IMG/VR virus record: IMGVR_UViG_3300022921_000040
Location: 1 to 41,883 of that record
Origin: a virus
Direction: 5' to 3' (one strand)
DNA: 41,883 bases
Numbering within the stretch: the first letter of the stretch is position 1; each line of letters starts with the position of its first letter. Shown in pieces: positions 22,301-30,806 of the stretch. A model generated the notes under the pieces. It saw nothing but the letters and a program-made list of their open reading frames with translations, had not been told where the DNA came from and made no database searches. A program made the translations under genes and the position numbers.

Positions 22301-24712
22301 AGTAGCTTCCTGTACTTCTGTAGTTAAAACACCTATAACAGCAGCGTACTCTTCGATCTTTCCTATATCCTGCCCAGGCTTAAACCTAACTACGTTTTGT
22401 ATTTCCCTAATTTTAGTGCCTTTTTCGTTTATAAAGCCACCTATACCTTCTTCTATTGCTTCTATTTCAAGGCCTATAGCTTTAGCTGTATTTTTTATAG
22501 CGCTGATATGTTTTTTATAGCCCTTGGATTTTCTTAATTCTCCAGCGTCATTAACGCTTTCTACGGTAGTATCGTAGAATGGCGCAACAAAAACTCTAGC
22601 ATCTGCTTCAGCAACAACCTCTTCTTCAGCTTGCAAGCTTCTAAGCCTTTCTCTTTCAGCGTCGAACTCTTCTCTAGTGTCGAAGATGGTCTCACCAGCC
22701 ATAGTGTCTTTAACCAACCTTCCAATACCATCGGTATACATAAACACCGTAGATCCATCCTCGTCGATATACTCTTCATCAACGCCTTCTTCCTCTAATT
22801 CCGACTGAACACCTGGGGTTTCTTCTTCAGTAGCAGTCTCTTCTTCAGCAGCAGTCTCTCCTTCAGTAGCAACTTCTTCCTCAGTAGCAACTTCTTCTTC
22901 GGTAGTTTCCTTGCTTACAGTTCTTTTAGATATTTCAATTAACTCTTCATTTACTTGGTCTATTCTTTCTGCAATAGTTTGACCCATTGCATAGTCAAGA
23001 CCAGCTTTTTGTTTTTCTAGATTCTGTTTTTCTAATATAAGATCGAAAGCTCTTCTTCTATCTTCTTGACTTATGTTTTGAGGTATCTTCGACGATATAG
23101 CGCTTACAAAATCTAGGCTTTTTATATTCTTGTCATACTGTTCTTGAGTGATATCACCTGCTTGTAAAAGTGTTTTTTGGTGTAGCCTTGCAAGTTCATT
23201 TAGTTTTGGGTTCAAAGCCATTTTGTCAGCAGTGTCAAAAAGCTTTCCTAATTCAGAAGCTCTTTTACCTTCCTGAATAGTAGTACTTACGTTAGCGGCA
23301 CTACCCATAGCAAAACCTCCAATAGCTTCTAATACACCCGCCTTTAAAGAGTTCTTTAACATCTCTTTAGAAAAGAAATCAGGGTCTTTAAACAGCTCTA
23401 CACCTTTAGCTGTCTCGTAAATACTCTTTATACCTACCTCAGACAACTCTTGCGCAAAACCAGTCTCAAACTCTCCAGCAGCAGCTGTAAAAACTCTAAT
23501 ACCGTATCTAGCGTACAGGTTTGTTATTTCTTTATTTACTAAGGTTTCAAAGTCTTTTACGGTTGCGTTTGTAGCAGCCTTACCCAGTACGTTTTTTGTA
23601 ATTAACTTTACTATAGCGGGACTTTTTCCCATCATGTTTCTGAAACCAACATTCTCAAGTATACCAGCAACTAAAGCTATAGGTGCTTTAAAAAGATACT
23701 TTTCATTCTCTGATACGTTATCAAAGTCTGGGTCGTTCAAGGTTTCTTGGTCTAGAGCATCTACTCCAAGAAGAGCAAACTGAGCTATTCTTTGTTCTTT
23801 AGTACCCATCATGGCACGTAAACTACCAGCCATACCTTCAAGACCTTCGTATATAAGACTTTCCTCTCTAAACTCTTGTCTTTTCCTGTCGTCAATATCA
23901 ACTCCTAGAACCTCTTTCAAAGATTCTCTTACCATTGGTTGATACTCTTTCTTTTTGTCTTTACGAACCTTGTCTAAGATCTCAGAGTCTTTCATACCCT
24001 TATCCTTAAACCTCTTGTAGTCGTTTTCTGACATACCAAAGTTTGGTAGCACAGATGTAGCCATATCTATAATGGTTCCTAAAAGACCTGATTCTTGTGT
24101 GTTTTCTAAGAAAGCAGCAAAAATCCCTTCAACCATAGTGCCGTCACCGCCAAAAGCTTCTCTCATAGCCTCCTCTGAGGTTTTATAAGCTTTATCAAGT
24201 TCTGCGTCTAAGAAATCTTTTTGTCGGTCAAGATCAATCTTCATCGTTTCCGACTTAGAGATCTTTTTATTTAGTTCTTCAAACCCTTGTGTAGTATCGA
24301 ATGTAGGGTCTGCGTTCTTCTTTTGAACTAGTCTCGCTTGTTCTTCAGTCAGTTCTCTTCTAAGAGTTCTGTATTCGTCAAGTGAGTTTTGGTAAGCAGT
24401 TTTCTGCTGTGTTATGTAGTTTATTAATGCTTTGTCGGAATCAATCTCTGGAGACTCCAATGAACCAGCCATTGAATCTGATTCCGTATCTTCTTTTTTT
24501 TTTGGCTCTTCTACGGGTTTCTGTAAACCAAACAAAGAAGAGAAGCTATCGAATGGAACGTTAAATAATTCTTTTTCTACACCAGCTTTATATACTTGCT
24601 GTGCTTGGTCGTAGTTCATGCTAGAAAAAGCTTCTAAACTTACAGCTTCTGAATCTAGTAACCCTTGTTGAACATACGCTTGATAAAGTTGTTCTATAGC
24701 TTCTTTATTCAT
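16346..24712 (-). CDS. Giant polyvalent, probably ejected, virion protein (2788 aa)
   Basis: This is the largest gene and the last of the leftward block. It follows two candidate ejection proteins, the place of T7 gp16. Visible parts in order: a helical start; an acidic imperfect repeat (EEEVATEEEVATEGE, about 600-632); a lysine/proline/alanine/threonine linker like a histone H1 tail (about 950-985); long coiled coils (about 1080-1230); a zincin motif AIHEYAHIW with H1691, E1692 and H1695; NPLFIVGNTAVDF near 2200, recalling the LPD38 domain of large polyvalent proteins; and a hydrophobic helix near 2405-2430. Such proteins enter the cell with phage DNA. Peptidase activity is predicted only. 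Confidence 0.82.
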   Translation of the reverse strand: MNKEAIEQLYQAYVQQGLLDSEAVSLEAFSSMNYDQAQQVYKAGVEKELFNVPFDSFSSLFGLQKPVEEPKKKEDTESDSMAGSLESPEIDSDKALINYITQQKTAYQNSLDEYRTLRRELTEEQARLVQKKNADPTFDTTQGFEELNKKISKSETMKIDLDRQKDFLDAELDKAYKTSEEAMREAFGGDGTMVEGIFAAFLENTQESGLLGTIIDMATSVLPNFGMSENDYKRFKDKGMKDSEILDKVRKDKKKEYQPMVRESLKEVLGVDIDDRKRQEFREESLIYEGLEGMAGSLRAMMGTKEQRIAQFALLGVDALDQETLNDPDFDNVSENEKYLFKAPIALVAGILENVGFRNMMGKSPAIVKLITKNVLGKAATNATVKDFETLVNKEITNLYARYGIRVFTAAAGEFETGFAQELSEVGIKSIYETAKGVELFKDPDFFSKEMLKNSLKAGVLEAIGGFAMGSAANVSTTIQEGKRASELGKLFDTADKMALNPKLNELARLHQKTLLQAGDITQEQYDKNIKSLDFVSAISSKIPQNISQEDRRRAFDLILEKQNLEKQKAGLDYAMGQTIAERIDQVNEELIEISKRTVSKETTEEEVATEEEVATEGETAAEEETATEEETPGVQSELEEEGVDEEYIDEDGSTVFMYTDGIGRLVKDTMAGETIFDTREEFDAERERLRSLQAEEEVVAEADARVFVAPFYDTTVESVNDAGELRKSKGYKKHISAIKNTAKAIGLEIEAIEEGIGGFINEKGTKIREIQNVVRFKPGQDIGKIEEYAAVIGVLTTEVQEATIAAQYVDENSDAYNSDSGVLEYTIKTDKSKSDEVLKALKDNDIYDFTYNESTGELVFLDFSKGQSTEFNEKISKFAEYLKSKKIKHEAANKRAIESRYIDPTRRKELLSNIARNAVQQGQDRGEFYKTVEEAIRRSDKFLKQTQEVKPAETKKTTPKKKQPTKKAEPAKKTAPKKPTTQREQGLDRTGQLKDADHKKLTELFNTLQEAESDAESTSSKGAQENLRKAKDKFVRTARTMGLDADMREVWADALIIEQKAALAKLAPQAAASMNKKKTAEDKAKAKEAAKSAQLQEDIKRAREESEDANMRFEEVNEEIQNEKDNLNIAKEEYAKQTERLKKELEILKTELQVASKPDAEEGWSDTVKEKIKRNKERQAEEKEKFQEEKERVADAIEYYKQELPSVRSEAKKAATKLAKLEAKQPKFQKGTITDVDPSDITAVVDEMNQLSDEQAAFENPSELTTKNKLSLKSLRDRFGRKVKTIKNMSEFEGIPFVFSISDQLMTGEWTSPFTGKVMEFFGGLGFNMSKGNQNNAWANTDERTAKGMLRNARDVYNKNKELFDRLWDEGKLPKGHVPMAILKMGQTSIQSNEALFRVIADNLDTHFTKQEQQIIFEALKEDLKDRAKSTVALGHLNKYDNIVDALNNITEINIGNRVIITERLTYGSTDLGPASKPGVPKKEAIAKVLEAKGKEFYKYLHLPTINESIREEASKEIPDSHVISITGIDVINGKVTKRKDGEVNHQNYPFGVKGQLIGVLEKPVHMADVFPEAYARIAPMVKVSEKGDATTPMSAVSQAIAVSGMVATIKAYRGAKPVQKINSLNAVLGLIKSSFPSVAVVNSKQEYEAMLASPEVSKQLKRGDVVYGFTIDNRIFLNPEYESVNTAIHEYAHIWTSFLRENNPQLLEKGYKLLEGTEVLERKKKEFPDDIELAKEEALAELIGNRGETLVNASQDTRNKFKEWFNALFEYVKNKIKGFDQMSQEEFSNITLDEFVDGAIKQILLGQDGKELTKKDVKTLGVVFRKSNIDEIVDSVLSSTESSRPAKRKSTKLREDSEKAIKDKLKRKKLKQVVRGLREKFLDRGVKIKDFLKEIGTKQATEAADAFVNRAGASGFADFRFKEAYKKIYKGLNDKQRKDLDELVFIKRIVAINENRVERGLEPYVGKDNYTYEDAKADLLEMEMTLDNFSDLSKRVDIYFSEMADSLKRLRDAGLISQEVFEQLKDIEYSPIKTIKYIIPEGTSKEDLNRYAEMTGMNKDLIQNLSNENKNDVIMDSEWLLQANISMISAVTFENKMLNKFYEGYLSASAEVKEALSEFMLDNPVIGKYKNGKLKYKYDTAKDLTGYTKVRFIKDGVPTYMVIQSQYANSLLDIKKNSEALDKIGKYSGTKILRFFATGGNPLFIVGNTAVDFQNILFLSDVYSNNKFKGAFNLTKDAVKFFTQKALSDLTKKGKFKETYREYMENGGGMSYLSRDGLKSLESLNPVSKWKKIGLSWMKGYGNVMSYLGETSEIAFRMSVYEKSKENQIKEYKRENGAEPTGEALEVIKQKAVREARETIDFSQGGTVVKQADKVFPYLNAATQGLRKGIDYALANPVKFGSSMIQLMAFSSSLASLSMYLLLSAMDDDDDLEEILKSVSEYEKANYQIIFTGRKDEKGEWEYLRFKKLPTTNVFTTLAENIVINTILKNKGYDSSYTKNYLSQGLTSALPLDVTKGLFNQIVSRNPGLSAMIAYNMNYDLFYDKEIFTAPRGKDIHPTAEGLYDDRVDEIYKLIAPALGDGFSPIRSKAFVEKILTSESTNPTIGLIYAGFDAYAKEDKTLTGELANVVKRLAGSATKKVTRTTNKKLISYDKLAEEKTQKMIIETDIWKSEQEVYKMIRKKVEDGGYFSQEEFNQMLVDNFEPRDFKKYYKKYTTYLKNINLDRKILDVIYEDTPEVQALMLYNRFGTSLEAEELALLERTGKNAGRRVSKKAFAIYFSEYMGK

Positions 24713-24725
24713 TCCCTTTATTTTG

Positions 24726-26210
24726 TTATTGGAATAGGTTGTTTAAGTTCTTTTGTTCCTCGATAAAATCGTCTGGTAAAAACTTCTGTAGTTTTAATAG
24801 GTCAGATTCATTAACATCTATTGTTTGGTAAGTTAGTCCTGATCCAGAAATACCATAAGCCTGCTTAGTTTGACTAATATAAGTGTCTATCTCCTCTTGA
24901 GTAGCTCCATTGTTTCTCATTTCTTCGGCTTTATTAGATATTGTAGATCCTATACCCATTAATTCCGTGCTGTCAAGACTAGATTTTGAAGGTGGTATAT
25001 AAACACTTAAACGGTATTTATAGTTTGGATTCTCGTCGGTACCTGTATTAATTTGCTCTACCTGAGTCAACTGAACAGCACCAGAATGTTTTAGTTCTGT
25101 AGCACCCTCAATATAAGGAGCTATGTTATATGTTTTATCTAAAGGAGTTTGCCAAACCTTAGCTGCGTATTGACCTTCATTGTAATTAACAACAGTTGAT
25201 TGAGGGTCAAGCATTTTTCTTTCTGCTTCAGCTTCTTTTTTCTTAGCCCTCTCTTCTCTGTCTGAAGAAATTTTAAAGTTACCTCTTTGTATAGATAGTC
25301 TTATTCCTTCAACTTCATTTGCAGCTTCCTGATCTGTAAGGTATGATTTGGTTTTATTTTCATATACATTCATAAGACTACTCTTAAGAGCGTCTTTATT
25401 TTCTATTTCTAAACCATCTCCATAATCAATATCATTCTTTACAGCCAAATCAATTAACTGATCGTCTGACATTGTATCGAACTGTTCTTTTAGGAAGTTT
25501 TTAGTGTTTGCGCTAAGATCTCCGTTGGGCATATATGTAGAAACTACAGCCTTTCCTTTGACTTGTGTGGTTGGTTTGATACCAGCCATAACACCCTTGA
25601 ATATATCGTTATCACTAATACCTTCTTTAGCTGATAACATATCTTGCATACCAGATAAAGAAGTTTGTTGTAAGCCTCTCTTGCCACCTCTACTTAGAAA
25701 AACCAACTCACTATTTTCGTTAACAACAGGCAGCATGTCCTGTGTAAATGAGTTTAGGCGCTCTATAACAGCTTCATTGTATTTAGATGATTTACCACCA
25801 AGTTCATTGTGTTGCTGTATAAAAGAAGATACGTTACCTACCATGTTTCTATACTGAGCTGAAGCGTTTGATAGCTTTCTCATTCTAGAGTTTAGTTGAG
25901 ACTCACTTATTTTACCGTCCTCATATAATGAGTTTAGTATCTCAGCATGTTTTTTTATCGAGTCTTTTGTTTTATCAGCTACGCCATCGATATTATCGAT
26001 CCCTGTACCGTCAAACTCTCCTATAATTTCGTTACCAAACAGCTCCTGCTGTTTCATTAAGAAGTCTTGACGATATTTAGCTTGCTCAGCAGACTCTTTT
26101 CTTTTAGATTCAGCGATATTAGCAAATCCCATTGCTATGTCACCAAAGCTAACTGGCTGTACTTGATTAGCTGCTCCAGCTGCTGCGTAGTATGCTCCTC
26201 CTTTAGACAT
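24726..26210 (-). CDS. Candidate internal virion (ejection) protein (494 aa)
   Basis: It lies between the 202-aa and 2788-aa proteins, the position of gp15 in T7-like ejection clusters. Ala/Gly-rich start (GGAYYAAAGAAN), then long helices (KRKESAEQAKYRQDFLMKQ) and an alternating helical and beta C-terminal half. No enzymatic motif or signal peptide. The start overlaps the previous gene by 8 nt, and 13 nt separate it from the giant gene. Family not recognised by sequence; the role is inferred from order. Confidence 0.6.
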   Translation of the reverse strand: MSKGGAYYAAAGAANQVQPVSFGDIAMGFANIAESKRKESAEQAKYRQDFLMKQQELFGNEIIGEFDGTGIDNIDGVADKTKDSIKKHAEILNSLYEDGKISESQLNSRMRKLSNASAQYRNMVGNVSSFIQQHNELGGKSSKYNEAVIERLNSFTQDMLPVVNENSELVFLSRGGKRGLQQTSLSGMQDMLSAKEGISDNDIFKGVMAGIKPTTQVKGKAVVSTYMPNGDLSANTKNFLKEQFDTMSDDQLIDLAVKNDIDYGDGLEIENKDALKSSLMNVYENKTKSYLTDQEAANEVEGIRLSIQRGNFKISSDREERAKKKEAEAERKMLDPQSTVVNYNEGQYAAKVWQTPLDKTYNIAPYIEGATELKHSGAVQLTQVEQINTGTDENPNYKYRLSVYIPPSKSSLDSTELMGIGSTISNKAEEMRNNGATQEEIDTYISQTKQAYGISGSGLTYQTIDVNESDLLKLQKFLPDDFIEEQKNLNNLFQ

Positions 26211-26811
26211 TACCTGTTAATTCTTTAGCTAATTCATCATTACTAAGAAAGCTATTAGCCGGATTAGCCATTTTGAATCCTGCCATAGCGGTACCCGCTA
26301 GTCCGGTGATTCCTGCGTTTAGCATTTGTCTACCAGCGGCAAGTTCAGCTCCCATACCTTGTATTTCTTGGCTTTCTCTTGCCTCTTGCATACCTCTGAT
26401 TCTTGCTTCGTCTTGAGCTCTCATTTGCTCTATTTGAGTTTGCTGTCTATCAAGGTCAGCTGCGATTTGTTGTTGCTGCTGTTGTTGTTGTTGCTCAGCT
26501 ACTCCTAAACCACCTACAAGACCTCTAACTCCTCCTGATTGTAGTGCACCAACAGTAGTAGCAAAGCGTCTTTGCGCTTCTTCTGTCTTCATCTCGGCAG
26601 CAAGAGTAGATACTCTCATACCTTCCGTTACATTCTTAAGTTCTTGTCTTTGGTAATTCTCTAATGCTTTTCTAGCTTTATTAGCTCTTGAAGCTCCAGA
26701 AATCATTTGTCCTATCGATCCGATAGCACCAATAGCTAAACCCGCTCCACCTAATGCAGCGCCCGAACCTCCTAGTCCGGCAAGCTTACCTATTTTTTCA
26801 AATAAACTCAT
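26203..26811 (-). CDS. Candidate internal virion protein, gp14-like, with polyglutamine tract
   Basis: At 202 aa it has the composition of a membrane-inserting ejection protein: an N-terminal Gly/Ala hydrophobic stretch (about 12-38), a helical charged middle and a C-terminal AGITGLAGTAMAGF hydrophobic stretch. Nine consecutive glutamines (107-115) are encoded by mixed CAA/CAG codons. First of the three candidate ejection genes; a promoter box lies 15 nt upstream. By analogy with T7 gp14 it may form the outer-membrane part of the DNA channel; analogy only. Confidence 0.55.
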   Translation of the reverse strand: MSLFEKIGKLAGLGGSGAALGGAGLAIGAIGSIGQMISGASRANKARKALENYQRQELKNVTEGMRVSTLAAEMKTEEAQRRFATTVGALQSGGVRGLVGGLGVAEQQQQQQQQQIAADLDRQQTQIEQMRAQDEARIRGMQEARESQEIQGMGAELAAGRQMLNAGITGLAGTAMAGFKMANPANSFLSNDELAKELTGNV

Positions 26812-26826
26812 ATCGTTTTATTTTTA

Positions 26827-26834
26827 CAAATATA
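26827..26834 (-). promoter_or_regulatory. Promoter -7 box before the ejection-protein genes
   Basis: TATATTTG on the minus strand ends 15 nt before the start of the 202-aa gene, in the only gap (30 nt) between the tail protein and the ejection cluster. It fits TAnnTTTG; the -33 element is not obvious. Confidence 0.5.
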
Positions 26835-26841
26835 CAAATTA

Positions 26842-29800
26842 TTACATGAAGCTCTTGACTACTTCACTGTTAACAGCGAATAACTCTAGAGGTTCAGTAG
26901 TGTTGTTAGTTAATCTTACGTTGGCGTGATAACCTTTTAAACCATAGCTTTCTGCTTCAGGGTTTTTAGCTACAAAACAAAAGTCAGATACCGACGGTGT
27001 ATTATTTACTGTATCTACCACAAGCGTTGTACTTGTCTTGTCTGTTACAGAACCCATTAGTAGATTGTCTACACCATCAAAGAAATATAATGAATCACCT
27101 ACTCTTGCAGACGAAGGAACATTAATAAACGCAGCAGTATTGCCGTCTATGCTAGTTAGATTACCTATACCCTGAACAGAAAGTAGTCTTGTATTAAGTA
27201 TATCATCTAGGTTTCTTCTAATGTAAGCCCAGTATTTGTCTTCTTTATCTTTGAAGGATAGTTTGTTGATGTGACCTTCGTCTAAATTAGTTACAATACT
27301 TGCGTCCCAGTTTCCTGAATTACCTTCCAACTCAACTGCTTTGAATATTTTTACCTCAGAAGGCGAAGCATTCATTACAAACTCAACCTCTGTGTTTGCA
27401 GGAGATTGACCATAAAACACATTTCTTTGACCTGTCTTAATATTATGTTTATATAATTGACCATCCTTAAAAGTATAGAAATTATTACCTACACTAGTCA
27501 TGGACTCTGGAATGTAAGAATAAAAAGAGGCCCACCCTTTAGCGTCTGTACTGAAAGCAACGGTGTATTGGTCTCCTATTGATGCGATGTAATGATCGTT
27601 ATACGGGTCGTAACCAGCGATGGCTGTGTTTCCAGATTCTAAACTTAAGTTGTCGTTAAACCAACGCTTCATCCCGTATTGGGATATCTCGAATATTCCG
27701 TTGGCATCTAAATCACAAACAACTCCACGTCTGTTATCTACAAAGTATATACTGTTTCTCCATAGCTGAACTGAGTCAGGTGAGTTATTTATACCATACT
27801 CTCCCAAGTAAGCTACTTCTTGACCTAATACATTAAGTGTTTGAGATACGTCACCTGTTCCAGATGCTGTGAATAAAACGTTTTTGTTTACAAGGATTCT
27901 ATGAACCTTATCTTCTTGAAACGATATAAGATCGGTGTCTTTAGACACAACCTTGGTAATACGACCATATTTATCGTCTAAATCTTTGTAGTTTAGTAGA
28001 TTTAGGTTGAAAGAACTCAAGCCGTTATATCCTGTAGATTGTTCGTATACTTCGCTGTAAGTGATTGATGAAGGACGTACAGTTTTACCGTAATCATCTA
28101 TTTCTTCGTTAACCCTAACACCCATGTATATTTGTAGGTTGGTCTGTAAGTCTAACGCTTTAGCAGACTCTGTTCCATCTCCGAAAGCCCAAGCGTTGTA
28201 AGCATCTAAAATTACTATACCGTCGTCTGTTGCGTTCTGATTTTGACTGTTGCCTTGATGGTATCGATCTATAATATCGTAAGTTCCAGGAACTTCGTAG
28301 TACACTGACTCTGGAGCTGATTTCTCTACAGACTCAAAAACTAATGCGGTATCAGTGTCAACGTCCACTTGATTAGGATCTACCAAAGCTCCACTAACCC
28401 AATCAAAGACTGTGTTTACATCAAAAGAAGATTCTAGTTTAGCGTAAGCTCCTGCTTCAGAACCAGAGTAAAGTTCATTGGCTTCAGCTGTATATATTTC
28501 TACAAAATCGAAAATATACTTAGTAGCCATACGTCCCTTTCCATTATTCTTTAGGACAACATTTCTTTCAGTGCTTAGTTTGTTGTAATCATCTTGATAC
28601 ATTTTAACATACATCACACCATCTTTCTTGTATGCAGGACCTTCAGTTCTTATGGTTTCATACAGACCAACATTAGACTTTACAGCAAACTTATATCTCT
28701 TAGCCCAACTAGGAGCTAAGTGTTCTATATTTACTCTTAATCTTGTAGAAGTATCGTTAGCACTAAAATTTATAGTGCTTTCTAAGTAATTAGAAAGTAC
28801 AGTTGACTTTCTACCGTAGTCATCAAAATAAACAAAGCCAACCTCGTATGTGTGCCCAGCTTTTAGTGTTTTTTCTGCTTGACCACCTGTTATTGTATTC
28901 CCTGGTGTTTGTGCTAAAGAATAGTTTAGAGTAGTATCAATATCGTAGTTTTCTTCATAACCCCCATAAACCAATCTATTACCTATCATAGCCTGTGTAG
29001 AGGCTTTTAAAGGAACGTTGTCATATACTTTATTGAATTCATTTGAAGCCAATACAGGATATGTCTTGTCGTTTCTGAAGTAGAAAGAATCTGTTAAGTT
29101 ATCAGCACCAAGCTTCTTATCTGTATGTATTCTGTATGCAGTGTTTTTACCGTTTTCTACGGCGTATACCTCAACTTTCTTTACTTCAGCCCCTCCGTTG
29201 TTGTAAAACACTTGTATATTGTTCCATGTGTTAGCCATACCTTGATTTTCTGAGTCAGAAAAGTCGGTATCTATTATTCCTGCTAAAAATGCAGGTTCAG
29301 AGAATGGCGATAAAGCACTCCACTCACCGTGAGTATATTGGTATCGGTAAGCGAAAGAAAACATCTTGTCTTCTATATTGTTGTTGTCAGCGTACTGAGC
29401 CGAGTTATATCCTGTAAATGTAGGCTCGTTTTTAGGAGCTGCTTTTATAACAGATATATCAGCATCTGTAAAGGTAGTCCATAATTTAGCTTCAGATATC
29501 TCTATACGTCTTGGAGGATTGTTATTATCCGTCCAGTATAAGAATACTTTGTCGTTATCTGAATCTATTACAATATCAGAGCTGTGTATTCTGTAATCTG
29601 AACTAAAGTTGAGTGCACTGCCACTAATAATAATTTCTGAAGCCTCTGTTTCTTCGTTATACTCTACTATATAAGATCCGTTATCAGAAACTACAAACCA
29701 GTATATTTTTTTGAGTCCGTCACTACTTACAGATCCGATACACTCAGCATTTGATCCAAAGTCTAAACTACTTTTAACTGCGTTAGATAAAGCGTTCTCG

Positions 29801-29934
29801 ATAGATCCAACATCCGATCCTTCAGAGTTAGCTACCTTTACGTTCAAAGCATCTCTATATTCACCCTGAGGTATAAGACGCTCATCAGCGTCTTTGTTCA
29901 TCTTTCCAGATGTAAAAACGTTCTTTATCTTCAT
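26842..29934 (-). CDS. Large tail nozzle/muzzle-like protein (1030 aa)
   Basis: The opening MKIKNVFTSGKMNKDADER and RLIPQGEYRDALNVKV (19-34) followed by GSDVGSIENALSN is a start I associate with the big 'stabilization/muzzle' tail proteins of crAss-like and related podoviruses, a beta-propeller nozzle like T7 gp12. Repeated beta-rich blocks (VFLYWTDNNNPPRRIEI, YSLAQTPGN) fit propeller blades. It shares one base with the ring-protein gene upstream (stop/start at 29934). It would close the short tail after the ring proteins. No signal peptide or enzyme motif seen. Confidence 0.75.
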   Translation of the reverse strand: MKIKNVFTSGKMNKDADERLIPQGEYRDALNVKVANSEGSDVGSIENALSNAVKSSLDFGSNAECIGSVSSDGLKKIYWFVVSDNGSYIVEYNEETEASEIIISGSALNFSSDYRIHSSDIVIDSDNDKVFLYWTDNNNPPRRIEISEAKLWTTFTDADISVIKAAPKNEPTFTGYNSAQYADNNNIEDKMFSFAYRYQYTHGEWSALSPFSEPAFLAGIIDTDFSDSENQGMANTWNNIQVFYNNGGAEVKKVEVYAVENGKNTAYRIHTDKKLGADNLTDSFYFRNDKTYPVLASNEFNKVYDNVPLKASTQAMIGNRLVYGGYEENYDIDTTLNYSLAQTPGNTITGGQAEKTLKAGHTYEVGFVYFDDYGRKSTVLSNYLESTINFSANDTSTRLRVNIEHLAPSWAKRYKFAVKSNVGLYETIRTEGPAYKKDGVMYVKMYQDDYNKLSTERNVVLKNNGKGRMATKYIFDFVEIYTAEANELYSGSEAGAYAKLESSFDVNTVFDWVSGALVDPNQVDVDTDTALVFESVEKSAPESVYYEVPGTYDIIDRYHQGNSQNQNATDDGIVILDAYNAWAFGDGTESAKALDLQTNLQIYMGVRVNEEIDDYGKTVRPSSITYSEVYEQSTGYNGLSSFNLNLLNYKDLDDKYGRITKVVSKDTDLISFQEDKVHRILVNKNVLFTASGTGDVSQTLNVLGQEVAYLGEYGINNSPDSVQLWRNSIYFVDNRRGVVCDLDANGIFEISQYGMKRWFNDNLSLESGNTAIAGYDPYNDHYIASIGDQYTVAFSTDAKGWASFYSYIPESMTSVGNNFYTFKDGQLYKHNIKTGQRNVFYGQSPANTEVEFVMNASPSEVKIFKAVELEGNSGNWDASIVTNLDEGHINKLSFKDKEDKYWAYIRRNLDDILNTRLLSVQGIGNLTSIDGNTAAFINVPSSARVGDSLYFFDGVDNLLMGSVTDKTSTTLVVDTVNNTPSVSDFCFVAKNPEAESYGLKGYHANVRLTNNTTEPLELFAVNSEVVKSFM

Positions 29935-30803
29935 TACTTAATCCATTTATCTCGTCCTCTTAAGACTTTAAGTATATCTAATGGGTGTATGTCCATCATC
30001 CTGATCTTCGTGTTTCTTAACGAAGAAGATGCGTCCTTTTTCATTCTCCTTACAATATACTCTTGAACACCAAACTTGTTTTTGATAATCTCATGAGCGA
30101 TATACTTGTATAAAAAGTCTTCAGCGAGTTTATGGACTCTTAAATCTGAATCTGTGGTATTGTATAGACCATCTGTCACGTATTCTATAACTAGAAGTTT
30201 TCCGTCCAGCTGAGAGCTAAAGTTTATAACACCAAGCTTGGTATTTACGTTATATAAACTATTGGTGTTTGCGTCAGATGTATCTAGACCGAATCTACCA
30301 CCAGAGTAGTCATCTTGGTTTGAGGTAGGGTCTGTTAATTCTACATTATACTCAGCACTTCGAATATCGTGAATAGGTGTACCGTATATAAGGTTGTTAG
30401 ATGTGTTAACCTCATCAGAGAAGAAGTTACCAAATGAATCTTGTAAAGGCCCTTGATCAACAACTTTTGTTCTTGTGCTTTCGTTAAGAGGTATTAACCT
30501 TCCTGTATCGTCTTTGTATGATATCCTTACTAATCTGATAAAGTCTCTTGGGAAAACCACTTGTAAATTGTCTGGTAAATCTTGTTCCCAAACCTTTATC
30601 TCGTTAAGTGCGTCGTAGTGGATTTCTTGTAACCCACGCTTCGCATGAAATATAATATCACTTCTATCTACCGAGTTAATTACCTTGCTGTCTCCAACGT
30701 AAAAAAGTCGAAAGTTATTTACGACATCAGCCATTTTAACATACTGTTCTTCACCCCAGTACTGGCCATCTTCGTAATACGCTCTATCGTTTGCTGCTGC
30801 CAT
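29934..30803 (-). CDS. Head-tail ring/adaptor protein (289 aa)
   Basis: The sequence FHAKRGLQEIHYDALNEIK followed by VFPRDFIRLVRISYKDDTGRL is the shape of tail-adaptor (gp4/gp11-like) ring proteins in crAss-like phages: a helical bundle with an inserted beta domain carrying 'P-x-D-x-x-x-L'. The C-terminus (LRNTKIRMMDIHPLDILKVL) ends in helices. It lies between a second ring candidate and the nozzle-like gene, consistent with a stacked tail neck. Assignment by pattern and context. Confidence 0.6.
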   Translation of the reverse strand: MAAANDRAYYEDGQYWGEEQYVKMADVVNNFRLFYVGDSKVINSVDRSDIIFHAKRGLQEIHYDALNEIKVWEQDLPDNLQVVFPRDFIRLVRISYKDDTGRLIPLNESTRTKVVDQGPLQDSFGNFFSDEVNTSNNLIYGTPIHDIRSAEYNVELTDPTSNQDDYSGGRFGLDTSDANTNSLYNVNTKLGVINFSSQLDGKLLVIEYVTDGLYNTTDSDLRVHKLAEDFLYKYIAHEIIKNKFGVQEYIVRRMKKDASSSLRNTKIRMMDIHPLDILKVLRGRDKWIK

Positions 30804-30806
30804 CTC

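Noticed and set aside
22561-22782. A 73-aa minus-strand reading frame inside the giant gene
   Set aside because: It is an alternative frame of the 2788-aa gene with no leader or family match; the giant frame is continuous across it.
26462-26500. A phase-variable microsatellite in the 202-aa gene
   Set aside because: The repeat is in units of three bases (glutamine codons), so slippage would change tract length but not the frame.
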